DNA from: a virus
DNA: 41,542 nucleotides
Virus record (IMG/VR): IMGVR_UViG_3300044736_000014
Location: 1-41,542 of that record
Strand: one strand, 5' to 3'
A program made the position numbers and the translations under genes. Position 1 is the stretch's first letter; each line of letters opens with the position of its first letter. Shown here piece by piece: positions 1-7,362 of this stretch. The notes beneath the pieces are model-generated. The model had not been told where the DNA came from. It ran no database searches and saw nothing but the letters and a program-made list of their open reading frames with translations.

Positions 1-1
1 C

Positions 2-64
2 CGATACCTAACCTTCTCGGCCACCCAAGCGGCCCGGATTAGAACTTTCGGTGCTGGAGGCTAG
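2..64 (+). CDS. possible C-terminal end of an unidentified gene
   Basis: An open frame enters from the left edge and stops with TAG at 62-64, giving about 20 residues that end in TFGAGG. No other frame stays open from the edge this far with a plausible composition. The piece is too short to assign. It is followed by a 42-bp gap holding the start signals of the next gene. It could also be chance. Confidence 0.3.
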   Translation, partial: RYLTFSATQAARIRTFGAGG

Positions 65-94
65 CGAATGATGCACATTCCCCGCGGTTTCCCG

Positions 95-100
95 TAAGAT
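95..100 (+). promoter_or_regulatory. -10 box for a leaderless transcript
   Basis: TAAGAT lies exactly 6 nt before the ATG at 107, and no Shine-Dalgarno sequence precedes that ATG. In actinobacteria a TANNNT box at this distance places the transcription start on the A of the start codon. The same geometry is seen before the portal gene (TAACCT) and the small terminase gene (TAGCGT). Confidence 0.5.
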
Positions 101-106
101 CCGGGC

Positions 107-586
107 ATGGGCCGAATGCGTACCGTCATCGACGCCATCGCGGCCGACCTCCAAGCCACCATCGCCTTCCCGGCCGGCCTCCACCTCCAGAAGTACGCCC
201 CACCCATGTCCCTGACGCCTGAGCGCTGCCCGATGTTCGCCGTCTATGCCATCCGCTACCCCCGCCAGATCATCGCCACCCCCGGCACCTACGAGCAGGA
301 CCTGGAGCTCGAAATCGCCTACTACGAGTCCGGGGCCAGCTACGGCGAGACGTCAGGCGGCACCGATCCGGACCTGCCCGGCCGCCTGCTGGACACCATC
401 GAAGCCATCGGCGACCGCATGGAGACCTACGCCGTAGCCATCCCCGGCGTGGCCGGAATCCCGCCCAACCTCACCAGCTACGGCACCATCGGCGCGGGCG
501 AGACCTCCCCCAGCGCCTCGGCCATGGTCTGGCGGGCCATGCAGGAGCTCACCGTGACCGGCACCGCCCTGAGATCAATCCCGTGA
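107..586 (+). CDS. tail terminator-like protein (tentative)
   Basis: This 159-residue protein has an N-terminal helix, a central strand-rich part with a run like TYEQDLELEIAYYE, a helix LLDTIEAIGDRM, and a C-terminal strand MQELTVTGTA. Size and pattern resemble small alpha/beta tail-completion or tail-terminator proteins that cap the tail tube, but no diagnostic motif exists. A terminator is usually encoded just before the tail tube gene, and none is seen in that place here (10.8-12 kb), so this could be the displaced copy. It has no ribosome binding site and a TAAGAT box 6 nt upstream, so it is probably leaderless. An in-frame ATG at 116 is the alternative start. Its stop overlaps the next GTG (GTGA). 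Confidence 0.45.
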   Translation: MGRMRTVIDAIAADLQATIAFPAGLHLQKYAPPMSLTPERCPMFAVYAIRYPRQIIATPGTYEQDLELEIAYYESGASYGETSGGTDPDLPGRLLDTIEAIGDRMETYAVAIPGVAGIPPNLTSYGTIGAGETSPSASAMVWRAMQELTVTGTALRSIP

Positions 587-798
587 GCGACCCGGATCCG
601 GTTCTAGCGGTGGCTCTGGCCGCCGAGGCGATCTTTCGGAAGTGGGTCGACGCCTATGCCGAGTTGCTGATACCTGCCTTTGACCAAGCGGCTGTCTTCG
701 GTGAAGCAATCGACTCGGCGGACATCGTGGCGCTCTCAACGGCCATCGCAGCTTGGCGAAACGAGGAACCCCGCTGGACCGGAGTACGCCCGCTGTGA
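583..798 (+). CDS. small hypothetical protein
   Basis: A 71-residue, Ala-rich, mostly helical and acidic protein of unknown function. It starts at a GTG that shares four bases (GTGA) with the stop of the upstream gene, and its own TGA overlaps the next GTG in the same way. It is therefore probably translated by coupling within a four-gene run that ends at 1303. No signal peptide, membrane segment or known motif is visible. Confidence 0.6.
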   Translation: MSDPDPVLAVALAAEAIFRKWVDAYAELLIPAFDQAAVFGEAIDSADIVALSTAIAAWRNEEPRWTGVRPL

Positions 799-1016
799 CC
801 CTCAGCCCCCACGACTTCGAGCCCGAGCCCGAGGACTACAACCCCGATCCCGATACACTTTGTCCCAATTGCGTCACCGACGTGATAGCCCCCGAGTCGT
901 TCTACGGCTGGTGCGCCCGCTGCGCCGACAAGCGTAAGACCGCCCTCAAATCGCAGCGGCAGCAGCGCTGGGCACCCGACGGCTGGCGCAAGAGGGTCAG
1001 CGAGGCGGCCGGATGA
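795..1016 (+). CDS. small zinc-ribbon protein
   Basis: The start was set at the GTG overlapping the upstream TGA, giving 73 residues; a longer reading would run deep into the upstream gene. The N-terminus is acidic and Pro-rich. Two CxxC knuckles (CPNC near residue 23 and CARC near residue 42) can bind one zinc ion, followed by a basic tail rich in Lys, Arg and Gln. This suggests a small nucleic-acid or protein-binding factor. It is one of more than a dozen CxxC microproteins in the window. The exact role is unknown. Confidence 0.6.
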   Translation: MTLSPHDFEPEPEDYNPDPDTLCPNCVTDVIAPESFYGWCARCADKRKTALKSQRQQRWAPDGWRKRVSEAAG

Positions 1017-1303
1017 TTTGGGCTTGGATCGTCCTCGCCTTCCTGGTGCTCTATGCGATCGTCGTGACCCGTTTGGCATGGCAGTTGCGCCCCAAGCCGA
1101 AGTACCCCGAGCCCCACCCGAACGTCATCGTCCACACCCGAGATGACCGCTCAATCGAAGGCGTCCAGATGCTGCGTGACGGCTGGGGAATCCTGCTGGG
1201 CGCTGCCAAGCTGCTCAACGAGGGAGCCGAGCCAGACGTATCCTTGAGCGGCGACATCCGCATCCCGCTCGCCAACATCCGCATGATCCAGGAGGCCCAT
1301 TAA
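1013..1303 (+). CDS. single-pass membrane protein
   Basis: A 96-residue protein joined to the previous gene by an ATGA overlap. Residues 1-23 are a hydrophobic segment (WAWIVLAFLVLYAIVV) followed at once by Arg and Lys, typical of a membrane anchor with a cytoplasmic C-terminus. The rest is a soluble domain with alternating strands, including VIVHTRDDRSIEGV and IPLANIRMI. No known motif was recognised. It closes the first gene run, and a 161-bp non-coding gap with tRNA-like pieces follows. Confidence 0.6.
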   Translation: MIWAWIVLAFLVLYAIVVTRLAWQLRPKPKYPEPHPNVIVHTRDDRSIEGVQMLRDGWGILLGAAKLLNEGAEPDVSLSGDIRIPLANIRMIQEAH

Positions 1304-1305
1304 GA

Positions 1306-1367
1306 GGTCGCCGGTTCGACCCCGGCCACTGATCTGGCGGTGTAGCTCAGCGTGGGAGAGCAGCGGA
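1306..1367 (+). other. tRNA-like fragments in reversed order (3' half then 5' half)
   Basis: Positions 1306-1333 read as a tRNA variable loop, a perfect T-arm (GCCGG, TTCGACC, CCGGC) and a 3' acceptor strand CACTGAT. Two bases later, 1336-1367 read as a 5' acceptor strand GGCGGTG, TA, a perfect D-arm (GCTC/GAGC) and the first half of an anticodon stem GCGGA. The two acceptor strands can form six of seven pairs, two of them G-U. The 3' side of the anticodon stem that would match GCGGA is absent. No full tRNA in normal order can be folded here. It could be decayed tRNA remnants, an attachment-site relic, or a permuted tRNA-like element. Confidence 0.5.
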
Positions 1368-1452
1368 GAAGCACAAAAGGGCCAAAGGTTGGGCCAGAAC
1401 GAGCCCCCACTCGCCAACCTCGGCCCATCCGTGGAACCGTCTCCCTAGCGCC

Positions 1453-1458
1453 TAACCT
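1453..1458 (+). promoter_or_regulatory. -10-like box before the portal gene
   Basis: TAACCT is followed by exactly 6 nt and then the ATG at 1465. No Shine-Dalgarno sequence is present. The geometry fits a leaderless actinobacterial start. No convincing -35 box is visible. Confidence 0.45.
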
Positions 1459-1464
1459 GCCGCC

Positions 1465-2856
1465 ATGAGGGTGCTCACCGCCCAGGGCGGCTACCAGGAC
1501 GTCGCCAGCCGCAGCTTCCTCGACGGCATCGCAGGCGGCTCGGGCGGCCCGTTCAACGCCACCGGCCAGGGCCGCGTGCCGCTCGCAGGCAAGCCCACGG
1601 GCGAGACGATGTGGGCCAGCTATTCGGACATCTACCGGCACAACCCCTGGTGCTACGGCGCCGTGAACACCATCAACCGCGGCCTGTCCAACCTCCCCCT
1701 GCAGGTCTTCCTGGCGCTGCCCGACGGCGACCGCCAGCAGATCCTGGCCGACATCAACGCCTCGCCCGGCCCCCTGTCCGACCAGCAGCGCCTGGCCCGC
1801 CTGCTGCGCGCCCCCGAGCCCCGCGTCAGCTGGAACCGCCTCATGAAGCGCGCGATGTGGAACTGGCTGATCAAGGGCAACACCCTGATCGAGAAGGTCC
1901 GCGGCCCGGACGGCAAGATCATCGCCCTGAAACACTGGCCCTGGCGCTACGTCATGCCCGCTCGCTACGGCCAGTACGGGCTCGTCTACGGCGGGTGGTC
2001 CCCCGGCCTCGGCCCGATCGTCCACTGGCTCGTCTGGGAGGTCCCGTCGTGGGACTGGCGCATCATCCTGCCGATGGACGCCATCCACATCCACTACGGC
2101 GATGCCGAGGACGGCGAGCTCGGAATCTCCCCGCTCGAGCCCGTCGCCAAGGCCCACGGCCTGCAGGACGCGATGGGCCGCCAGCTCATGAACTGGTTCG
2201 CCAACGGGGCCAACCCCAGCCTGCACGTCAAGGTCGCCAAGAAGCCCAGCGACCCCGAGCAGAAGTGGCTGGAGGCCCAGTTCAACACCCAGTACGGCGG
2301 CCCCGAGAACGCCGGAAAAACCATCTTCTCGACCGGGGACCCTACCCCGCTGAGCACCGCCCCCGCCGCCAACGCCGTGACCGAAATTACCAAGATCAGC
2401 CGGGAAGAGATGTTCGCCGCTCTCGGCGTGCCCCCGGTCCTGATGGGCGTACTCGAGAAGGCCGCCCTCGGCAACGTCCGGGAGCTCCGTTCCTGGTACC
2501 TCCGTGACCTCGTCGGCCCCTACGCCACGACGGTTGAGGACGAGGTGTTCGCCCAGCTCATCACCGATCCCGCCGAGCCGAACTGGGCCGGCCTGTTCTC
2601 GCTCTTCGACCTCGACAGCCGCCTACGCCCCGACCTCCAGGAACTCGCCACTGCCCAGGCGGCGCTGGTCGCCGGAACCCTCCAGACCCCGAACGAAGGC
2701 CGCCGCGTGCTCAACAAGCCCCGCATCACAGACCCGTCCGCAGATCAGCTCTGGGGCCTCGTGACGACCGCCCCGATCAAGAAGCTGGCCGCCCCCGCAC
2801 CCGTGGCACCCACCCCGGAACCCAGCACCAACGGCAAAGCGCCCGCTCTGGCATGA
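1465..2856 (+). CDS. HK97-family portal protein
   Basis: This 463-residue protein forms the dodecameric ring at one capsid corner through which DNA enters and leaves and to which the tail attaches. Family features seen are an N-terminal part with YSDIYRHNPWCYGAVNTI, the DAIHIHYG segment, a clip/stem region with LMNWFANGANPS, and the C-terminal ISREEMFAALGVPPVLMG stretch typical of HK97-type portals. The C-terminal 30 residues are Pro- and Ala-rich. Length is normal. It is encoded before the small terminase, whereas most relatives have terminase first. The stop overlaps the HNH gene (ATGA). Confidence 0.93.
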   Translation: MRVLTAQGGYQDVASRSFLDGIAGGSGGPFNATGQGRVPLAGKPTGETMWASYSDIYRHNPWCYGAVNTINRGLSNLPLQVFLALPDGDRQQILADINASPGPLSDQQRLARLLRAPEPRVSWNRLMKRAMWNWLIKGNTLIEKVRGPDGKIIALKHWPWRYVMPARYGQYGLVYGGWSPGLGPIVHWLVWEVPSWDWRIILPMDAIHIHYGDAEDGELGISPLEPVAKAHGLQDAMGRQLMNWFANGANPSLHVKVAKKPSDPEQKWLEAQFNTQYGGPENAGKTIFSTGDPTPLSTAPAANAVTEITKISREEMFAALGVPPVLMGVLEKAALGNVRELRSWYLRDLVGPYATTVEDEVFAQLITDPAEPNWAGLFSLFDLDSRLRPDLQELATAQAALVAGTLQTPNEGRRVLNKPRITDPSADQLWGLVTTAPIKKLAAPAPVAPTPEPSTNGKAPALA

Positions 2857-3128
2857 GTCGCCCCTACGATCAGCGGGAGTGGCGGCGCACGGTCCGCACG
2901 CTGCTGGACGATCCCGCTGCCTGCTGCTGGCGCTGCGGCTCCACGAACGACCTGACCGGGGGCCACATCCATCCGGGTGGCGGCAACGGAATCGACAACG
3001 CCCGGGCCGAATGCCGCTACCACAACAGCCAGGACGGCGGCCGGCGCGGTCAAGCGCAACGCCGGGCCCGCGTTCATCCACCCCAGCAGGGCGGCAACTT
3101 CGCAACGTCTCCCCCGCCCGTAGCCTGA
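2853..3128 (+). CDS. HNH endonuclease
   Basis: A 91-residue HNH nuclease. A CWRC knuckle near residues 25-28, GHIHPGG at about 37-43, and C-x-x-H-N near residues 53-57 make the beta-beta-alpha metal fold with its catalytic His. Free-standing HNH proteins next to terminase genes often nick DNA during packaging, and some are homing nucleases. The position right after portal and before terminase supports a packaging role. The start overlaps the portal stop. The C-terminal 30 residues (basic, then Gln/Pro) look disordered. Confidence 0.85.
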   Translation: MSRPYDQREWRRTVRTLLDDPAACCWRCGSTNDLTGGHIHPGGGNGIDNARAECRYHNSQDGGRRGQAQRRARVHPPQQGGNFATSPPPVA

Positions 3129-3351
3129 GCAAAGGCAGTCCCCGAACAGGTACTGCTGGCCGGGTGGTCGACGGCTCAACCTGGGTCAGAGCCAGCCCAC
3201 GCCGTACGCCACTGGCAAGGGGAGCGAGCAGGACGGAGGGAGTCGCCTCGCAAGGGGAACGGGCGCAGGGATGGGACCGGGCAACAACCACCCCCCACCC
3301 CACCCAACCCCCAGGGGCTACGGCCCCCCAGCCCGACAAGGAGGATCCCAA
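3129..3351 (+). other. non-coding stretch
   Basis: About 220 bp between the HNH gene and the next small gene. A C-rich run of CCCCCACCCC type lies near 3290-3335. Frames on both strands run through it but have the composition of shadow frames. I see no tRNA, no clear promoter and no strong hairpin. Confidence 0.35.
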
Positions 3352-3480
3352 GTGTTCATGCCCGACGAGGACGACAGTGCCAGCCCTACCGAAAGGTGCC
3401 CCTACTGCGGACATGAGTGGCGCCTCCACGACGAGGACGGCTGCCTGGTGGCGACATGCGACTGCACCGAGCCGGGCTAG
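3352..3480 (+). CDS. zinc-knuckle microprotein
   Basis: A 42-residue protein. AAGGAGG at 3338-3344 sits about 7 nt before the GTG at 3352, which fixes the start; an in-frame ATG at 3358 is the alternative. The reading contains CPYCGHEW near residues 16-23 and a second Cys pair in CDC near residues 37-39, enough for one zinc site, between acidic stretches. The function is unknown. It stands alone, between two non-coding gaps with hairpins. Confidence 0.6.
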   Translation: MFMPDEDDSASPTERCPYCGHEWRLHDEDGCLVATCDCTEPG

Positions 3481-3544
3481 CCGGGTAGGGGGCCGAAAAA
3501 CCTTTGCGCCGGCCTGGTGGCGACTCTCGCTTCAGGTCCGAAAA

Positions 3545-3565
3545 AGCCCCCCTGTCATCGGGGCT
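3545..3565 (+). terminator. hairpin downstream of the zinc-knuckle gene
   Basis: AGCCCC (3545-3550) and GGGGCT (3560-3565) form a 6-bp stem with a 9-nt loop. It is preceded by a run of A and not followed by T-rich sequence, so on the plus strand it would be a weak terminator. Confidence 0.35.
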
Positions 3566-3697
3566 ACCCCAAGGGCGGTCAAATCGGACATAGCCCGAGC
3601 CCACAAGATCAGCCCCGAGACTTAGCCAAACCCCTTGCCAACCCACGGGAGGGGAACTAGGCTCTTAGCTGCTCAGGTTCCGCCCGGACCCCGAGAC

Positions 3698-3738
3698 CGA
3701 AAGGCCCTCTCTTCCTCTCTTCCTTGGGGGGCCTTTCG
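3698..3738 (+). terminator. long hairpin upstream of the small terminase gene
   Basis: CGAAAGGCCC (3698-3707) and GGGCCTTTCG (3729-3738) are perfect 10-bp complements with a pyrimidine-rich loop between them. It could end transcription from the left and isolate the terminase genes, which have their own -10-like box at 3763. The downstream sequence GCGTCTCCC recurs after the hairpin at 7501. Confidence 0.55.
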
Positions 3739-3762
3739 CCTTCTCAGCGTCTCCCGCTCCCG

Positions 3763-3768
3763 TAGCGT
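3763..3768 (+). promoter_or_regulatory. -10-like box before the small terminase gene
   Basis: TAGCGT is followed by 6 nt and the ATG at 3775, with no Shine-Dalgarno sequence. This is the third example of the TANNNT-6-ATG layout in the first 4 kb. Confidence 0.45.
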
Positions 3769-3774
3769 GGGGTC

Positions 3775-4239
3775 ATGGGCGCTCATGGCTCGCTGCCGGC
3801 ACCACTTCCCCCGAACGTGTCCCGCCTGCGCGGGGAGGCCACGCACTCCACCCCGGCCCCCGCCCTCAAGTCCGCCCCATTGGCCCCCAGGATGCCCGAG
3901 GCGTGGCTCGAGGCGTCCCGCTGGAACCCGCTGCGCCGCAAGGTCTGGCGGGCCACGGTCAAGGAGCTGGAGCCGCTCGGCATCCTCGCCAAAGCGGACA
4001 AGGAGGTCCTGATCTCATTCGTCGAGGCCGTCGTGCTGCGGGAGCGGGCCACGGCCGAGCTGGAGGAGGACGACCTACTGGTCCGCACCGAAACCGGCTA
4101 CGTCCGCAACCCCAACCTGCTCACGCTCAAGCAGGCGACGGACTCCATCGAAAAGCTGGCCCGCCAGCTCGGCTGCACCCCCGCCATCCGGCTCCGTATG
4201 CCCCGCCCCGAGCCCGACGACGAGGACCTGGCTCTGTGA
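3775..4239 (+). CDS. terminase small subunit, P27 family
   Basis: This 154-residue subunit recognises phage DNA and guides the large subunit to start packaging. The C-terminal two thirds have the P27-type helical pattern: LGILAKADKEVLISFVEA, then VRNPNLLTLKQATDSIEKLA and RQLGCTPAIRLRM. The first 45 residues are Pro-rich and probably flexible. The start at 3775 is supported by the leaderless-type box 6 nt upstream. The C-terminus is acidic (PDDEDLAL). The stop overlaps the next GTG. It is separated from the large subunit by three genes, which is unusual. Confidence 0.88.
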   Translation: MGAHGSLPAPLPPNVSRLRGEATHSTPAPALKSAPLAPRMPEAWLEASRWNPLRRKVWRATVKELEPLGILAKADKEVLISFVEAVVLRERATAELEEDDLLVRTETGYVRNPNLLTLKQATDSIEKLARQLGCTPAIRLRMPRPEPDDEDLAL

Positions 4240-4460
4240 CCCACCGCCGGGAGCAGACCCCGCTGGACGCCACCACCGAACTGCTCATCTACAGGATTCT
4301 CGGCGAACACGAAGGCAGGATCCAACGACTGGAGGATGCAATGGCAACGCTCGAACAGGCAGTGCAGGACATCTCAGACGCCGCAGGCGCGCTCGAGGCC
4401 GAAGTGACCACGCTACAGGACGCCCTCAAGGCCACCCCCCCAATGGCCCCCCCCCGATGA
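4236..4460 (+). CDS. small coiled-coil protein
   Basis: This 74-residue protein starts at a GTG overlapping the terminase stop (GTGA). Residues 17-65 form an almost uninterrupted heptad pattern (IYRILGEHEGRIQRLEDAM, then LEQAVQDI, LEAEVTTLQDAL) that predicts a coiled coil. The tail is Pro-rich. It may oligomerise and assist packaging or the fibre genes that follow, but no family was recognised. Confidence 0.6.
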   Translation: MTHRREQTPLDATTELLIYRILGEHEGRIQRLEDAMATLEQAVQDISDAAGALEAEVTTLQDALKATPPMAPPR

Positions 4461-4471
4461 GGCCCGTTTAG

Positions 4472-4846
4472 GTGGCAACGGTCAACGTCAGCGCCAGCCA
4501 GGCCGCCTCGGGGGTCCTGCTGGCGGCTGGCGCCGTGGCCTCCCAGACCGACCTGCGCCTCACGGACATCGTCGGGAGCCGGGTCATATTCGTCCTCAAC
4601 ACGGCCACGGCCAGCGGCGGGAACACCGTCCAGATCACGTTCAACGGGATCACCTCCAGCGGCTTCATCTACCCCCTGCTGACCGCCGTCGCCGTGGCCG
4701 CCGTCGCCGTGACCCCGTACCGGATCGGGATGGGTTTCACCCCTTCGGCGAACGCCGTCGCCAATGACGCCCCGCCCCGCGTGATCCAGGCCGTCGTCAC
4801 CGTCGTGGGCACCGTCTCATACGGCATCGACTGGTTCGTTCGCTGA
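4472..4846 (+). CDS. hypothetical virion-type protein
   Basis: This 124-residue protein, starting at GTG, is rich in Ala, Val, Thr and Ser with alternating beta strands (RVIFVLNTATASGGNTVQIT). It has almost no charged residues in its second half. This is the composition of phage decoration or fibre-associated proteins. Its last base is the first of the next ATG, so it is coupled to the glycine-rich fibre gene. I infer that the two act together on the virion surface. No specific family was recognised. Confidence 0.55.
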   Translation: MATVNVSASQAASGVLLAAGAVASQTDLRLTDIVGSRVIFVLNTATASGGNTVQITFNGITSSGFIYPLLTAVAVAAVAVTPYRIGMGFTPSANAVANDAPPRVIQAVVTVVGTVSYGIDWFVR

Positions 4847-5634
4847 TGGGCAACACCGGCACCCAGGACATCCCCGTTGCGCTGAGCATCGCGGCGACCA
4901 CGCTCACCGGCAGCGGGTCCTACATCGTGCCCGCAGGAGTCACGCTCGCCGAAATCACCGCAATCGGCGGCGGCGGTGGCGGTGGTGGGGCAGGAGCCGC
5001 GTCGGGAACGACCGCACAGCGCGGGGGGGGCGGGGGCGGCGCTGGGGCCACGGTCCGCAGGGTCGTGGCGGTCACGGCTGGCCAGACTCTGACGGTCACC
5101 ATCGGTGCCGCAGGGGCAGCAGGTACCTCGGGAGCGGCCAATGGCAACCCGGGAGGTGCGGGCGGGTTCGGCGGTACGACCTCCGTGACCGGCTCCGGGG
5201 TGAACGTCTTCGCCGATGGGGGCAGCGGAGGCCAGGCGTCCGACGGCAATTCCACGGGTCTCGCCAGCGGGGGGGCCTACGGGGCCGGGAGCGTCCAAGC
5301 CCTCACCGATGTCCGCTGGGGAGGCTCAGGCGGCCTGTCGTCGGGCACCAGCGCGGCTCCGATCGGCTCTGCCATGGGTGGGGCTGGTGGCGGCTCCGCA
5401 TCGGCGACCCTCGGCGGCGGCGGAGGAGCCGCAGGCTCTCTCTCGATTGCCCTGGCTCAGCCCGGATCGGCGGCCGCTTCGGCTACGGCGGCGGGCGTGG
5501 TAGGCGCTACCCCAGCAGCCACCGATTATGGATGTGGCGGCGGCGGAGGAGGCGGGGGCGCTGCTGGCACAGGTGCCGGGGCCGCTGGGGGCGCTGGCCA
5601 AGCCGGATGGGTGATGATCCGCCCCATCGGCTAG
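4846..5634 (+). CDS. glycine-rich fibre/adhesin-like protein
   Basis: This 262-residue protein has a short beta N-terminus with YIVPAGVTLAEITAIGGG, followed by long Gly/Ala runs (up to eight Gly in a row) and a short hydrophobic C-terminus (WVMIRPIG). The start of the glycine domain, with a strand, a Gly block and then AVTAGQTLTVTIGAAG, is the pattern of the glycine-rich domain found in many phage tail fibres and adhesins, where polyglycine-II sheets can bind receptors. It lies between the small and large terminase genes, far from the other tail genes. It probably binds the host surface or decorates the head; this is inference. Confidence 0.7.
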   Translation: MGNTGTQDIPVALSIAATTLTGSGSYIVPAGVTLAEITAIGGGGGGGGAGAASGTTAQRGGGGGGAGATVRRVVAVTAGQTLTVTIGAAGAAGTSGAANGNPGGAGGFGGTTSVTGSGVNVFADGGSGGQASDGNSTGLASGGAYGAGSVQALTDVRWGGSGGLSSGTSAAPIGSAMGGAGGGSASATLGGGGGAAGSLSIALAQPGSAAASATAAGVVGATPAATDYGCGGGGGGGGAAGTGAGAAGGAGQAGWVMIRPIG

Positions 5635-5638
5635 TCCG

Positions 5639-7303
5639 GTGGAGACCCGCTACAACGAGGCGAAGGCTGAGCACGCCGTAGAGTTCTTCGCCAAGCACCT
5701 CCGGCACACAACCGGCCGATGGCGGGGCGCCCCGTTCGTCCTCGAGGACTGGCAGGCCGACGAGATAATCCGGCCCCTCTTCGGCTGGGAGCGCTTCTCC
5801 CCCGAGCTGGACCGCTGGATCCGCCAGTACCGCAAGGCGTACCTCGAGCTGGTCAAGAAGACGGGCAAGTCCGAGCTGGGCGCCGGCCTGGCCGACTATG
5901 GCCTGTACGCCGATGGCGAGGGCGGCCCGGAGGTCTTCGGCGTGGCCTCGGACAAGAAGCAGGCCGGGCTGGTCTTCGGCGTGGCGGCCGACATGGTCGA
6001 AGCCAACCCCGTCCTCAAACGCCGCAGCCAGGTCAACCGCAGCCGGATCGCCCACCACGGCGTCATCTGGGACCGCAAGGGCAACGGCGTCTACAAGGTG
6101 CTGCCCGGGGACGCGGCCACCATCGACGGCATCAACCCCAGCATGGTCATCCTCGACGAGCTCCACCGCCAGCCGGGCCGGGAGCTCTACGACCTGCTCG
6201 ACCAGTCCTTCCCGGCCCGCGACCAGCCCCTGTTCATCATCCTCACCACCGCCGGCCACGACGAGCCGGGCAATGTGGCGTGGGAACTCCACAACTATGC
6301 CCTAGACGTTGTCCGCGGTGTCATCGAGGACCCGTATCTGTTCGTCTATATGAGATTTTCCTCCCCCGAAGAGACCGCAGGCGTCGGCTGGCGCAACGAG
6401 GCCCTGTGGAAAAGGGTCAACCCCGCCCTCACATCGTTCAACCCGAGCTACATAGACGAGATGCGCCGGGTGGCCGCCGAAGCCGCCCGTAGCCCCGCCA
6501 AGGTGGTCTCGTTCAAGAGGTTGTTCTTGAACGTCTGGCTGCCACGGGCCGCCGCCAGCGCCGACAAGCTGGTCGACCTCGACGCGTGGGACCAGGCCGC
6601 GGGCATCCGCCGGGACTTGGAGGACTTCCGCGGCCGGGCCTGTTTCGCCGGCCTCGACCTCGCCGGCAGCGTCGACATCAACGCCCTGATCGGCCTGTTC
6701 CCGAACGAGCCAGGAACCTGCCCCGAGCCTGGCTGCCAGGCCGCTACGGAGCGCTGCTACCACCTGCTGGCCCGCTTCTGGGTGCCCGAGGAAGCCTTCG
6801 GCGAGAACGCCCGGGAGTGGGCTCGGCCGCTCAAGGAACAGCTCGCCATGTGGGCCGCCGACGGGTCCCTGACCGTGCTCCCCGGCCGGGTGATCGACGA
6901 CCGCGCCATCCAGGCCGAGATAGAGGAGTGGGCCGGTGTGCTCGGCACCCTCGTCATCGCCAAGGACCCCTGGCAGTCCAAACAGCTCGGCGTGCTGCTG
7001 GAGGAAGCCGGGCTCGACGTCTTCGACCAGGGCCAGACCTTCGCCAAGTTGGCCGACCCCACCGACCACTTCATCCGCCTCGCCGTCGGAGGCCGCATCC
7101 ACCACGGCGGCCACCCGGTGCTGCGCTGGATGGTGAGCAACGCCATCGCCGCCCAGGACACCGCGGGCAACAAGAAGCCCGACCGCAAGCGCTCCCAGGG
7201 CAAGATCGACGGCGTAGCCGCCACCGTGAACGCCGTCGCCGCCATCCTCCGGCCCGACGACGAAGGCCAGGTCTGGGCGCTCGCCGTGGGCCACCCGGCC
7301 TAG
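5639..7303 (+). CDS. terminase large subunit
   Basis: This 554-residue motor pumps DNA into the capsid with ATP and cuts the concatemer. The ATPase half has a variant Walker A (VKKTGKSEL, about residues 70-79) and a Walker B with catalytic Glu (MVILDELH, about 168-176), followed by the coupling motif region IILTTAGHD. The nuclease half begins near residue 334 with an RNase-H-like strand carrying Asp (FAGLDLAGSVD); later Asp residues near VIDDRAI and the C-terminal GKIDGVAATVNA helix complete the fold. Length is normal. The GTG start lies 2 nt after the fibre stop, with no clear ribosome binding site. Confidence 0.95.
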   Translation: METRYNEAKAEHAVEFFAKHLRHTTGRWRGAPFVLEDWQADEIIRPLFGWERFSPELDRWIRQYRKAYLELVKKTGKSELGAGLADYGLYADGEGGPEVFGVASDKKQAGLVFGVAADMVEANPVLKRRSQVNRSRIAHHGVIWDRKGNGVYKVLPGDAATIDGINPSMVILDELHRQPGRELYDLLDQSFPARDQPLFIILTTAGHDEPGNVAWELHNYALDVVRGVIEDPYLFVYMRFSSPEETAGVGWRNEALWKRVNPALTSFNPSYIDEMRRVAAEAARSPAKVVSFKRLFLNVWLPRAAASADKLVDLDAWDQAAGIRRDLEDFRGRACFAGLDLAGSVDINALIGLFPNEPGTCPEPGCQAATERCYHLLARFWVPEEAFGENAREWARPLKEQLAMWAADGSLTVLPGRVIDDRAIQAEIEEWAGVLGTLVIAKDPWQSKQLGVLLEEAGLDVFDQGQTFAKLADPTDHFIRLAVGGRIHHGGHPVLRWMVSNAIAAQDTAGNKKPDRKRSQGKIDGVAATVNAVAAILRPDDEGQVWALAVGHPA

Positions 7304-7306
7304 GTA

Positions 7307-7335
7307 TTGACTTTCCCGCTGAGGCTGCATACCAT
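7307..7335 (+). promoter_or_regulatory. sigma-70-type promoter for the capsid operon
   Basis: TTGACT (7307-7312), a 17-bp spacer, and TACCAT (7330-7335) match the vegetative promoter consensus at 5/6 and 4/6 positions. It lies just after the large terminase stop and in front of a 220-nt leader and the protease-capsid genes. It would separate late structural expression from the packaging genes. Confidence 0.5.
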
Positions 7336-7362
7336 CAGCACCACTATCGAGCTACTGGCTCC

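Noticed and set aside
1336-1415. A complete tRNA in normal order starting at GGCGGTG
   Set aside because: D-arm and acceptor start fit, but the anticodon stem and T-arm cannot be formed, and the 3' acceptor match fails beyond four bases.
1300-2226. 308-codon minus-strand frame over the portal gene
   Set aside because: Same shadow effect; portal motifs on the plus strand are clear.
2879-3625. 248-codon plus-strand frame covering the HNH gene and the following gap
   Set aside because: Arg/Pro/Ser-rich shadow composition, and it conflicts with the HNH frame and with the SD-led gene at 3352.
6302-7330. 342-codon minus-strand frame over the large terminase
   Set aside because: Opposes a confident terminase gene and lacks coupling or motifs.
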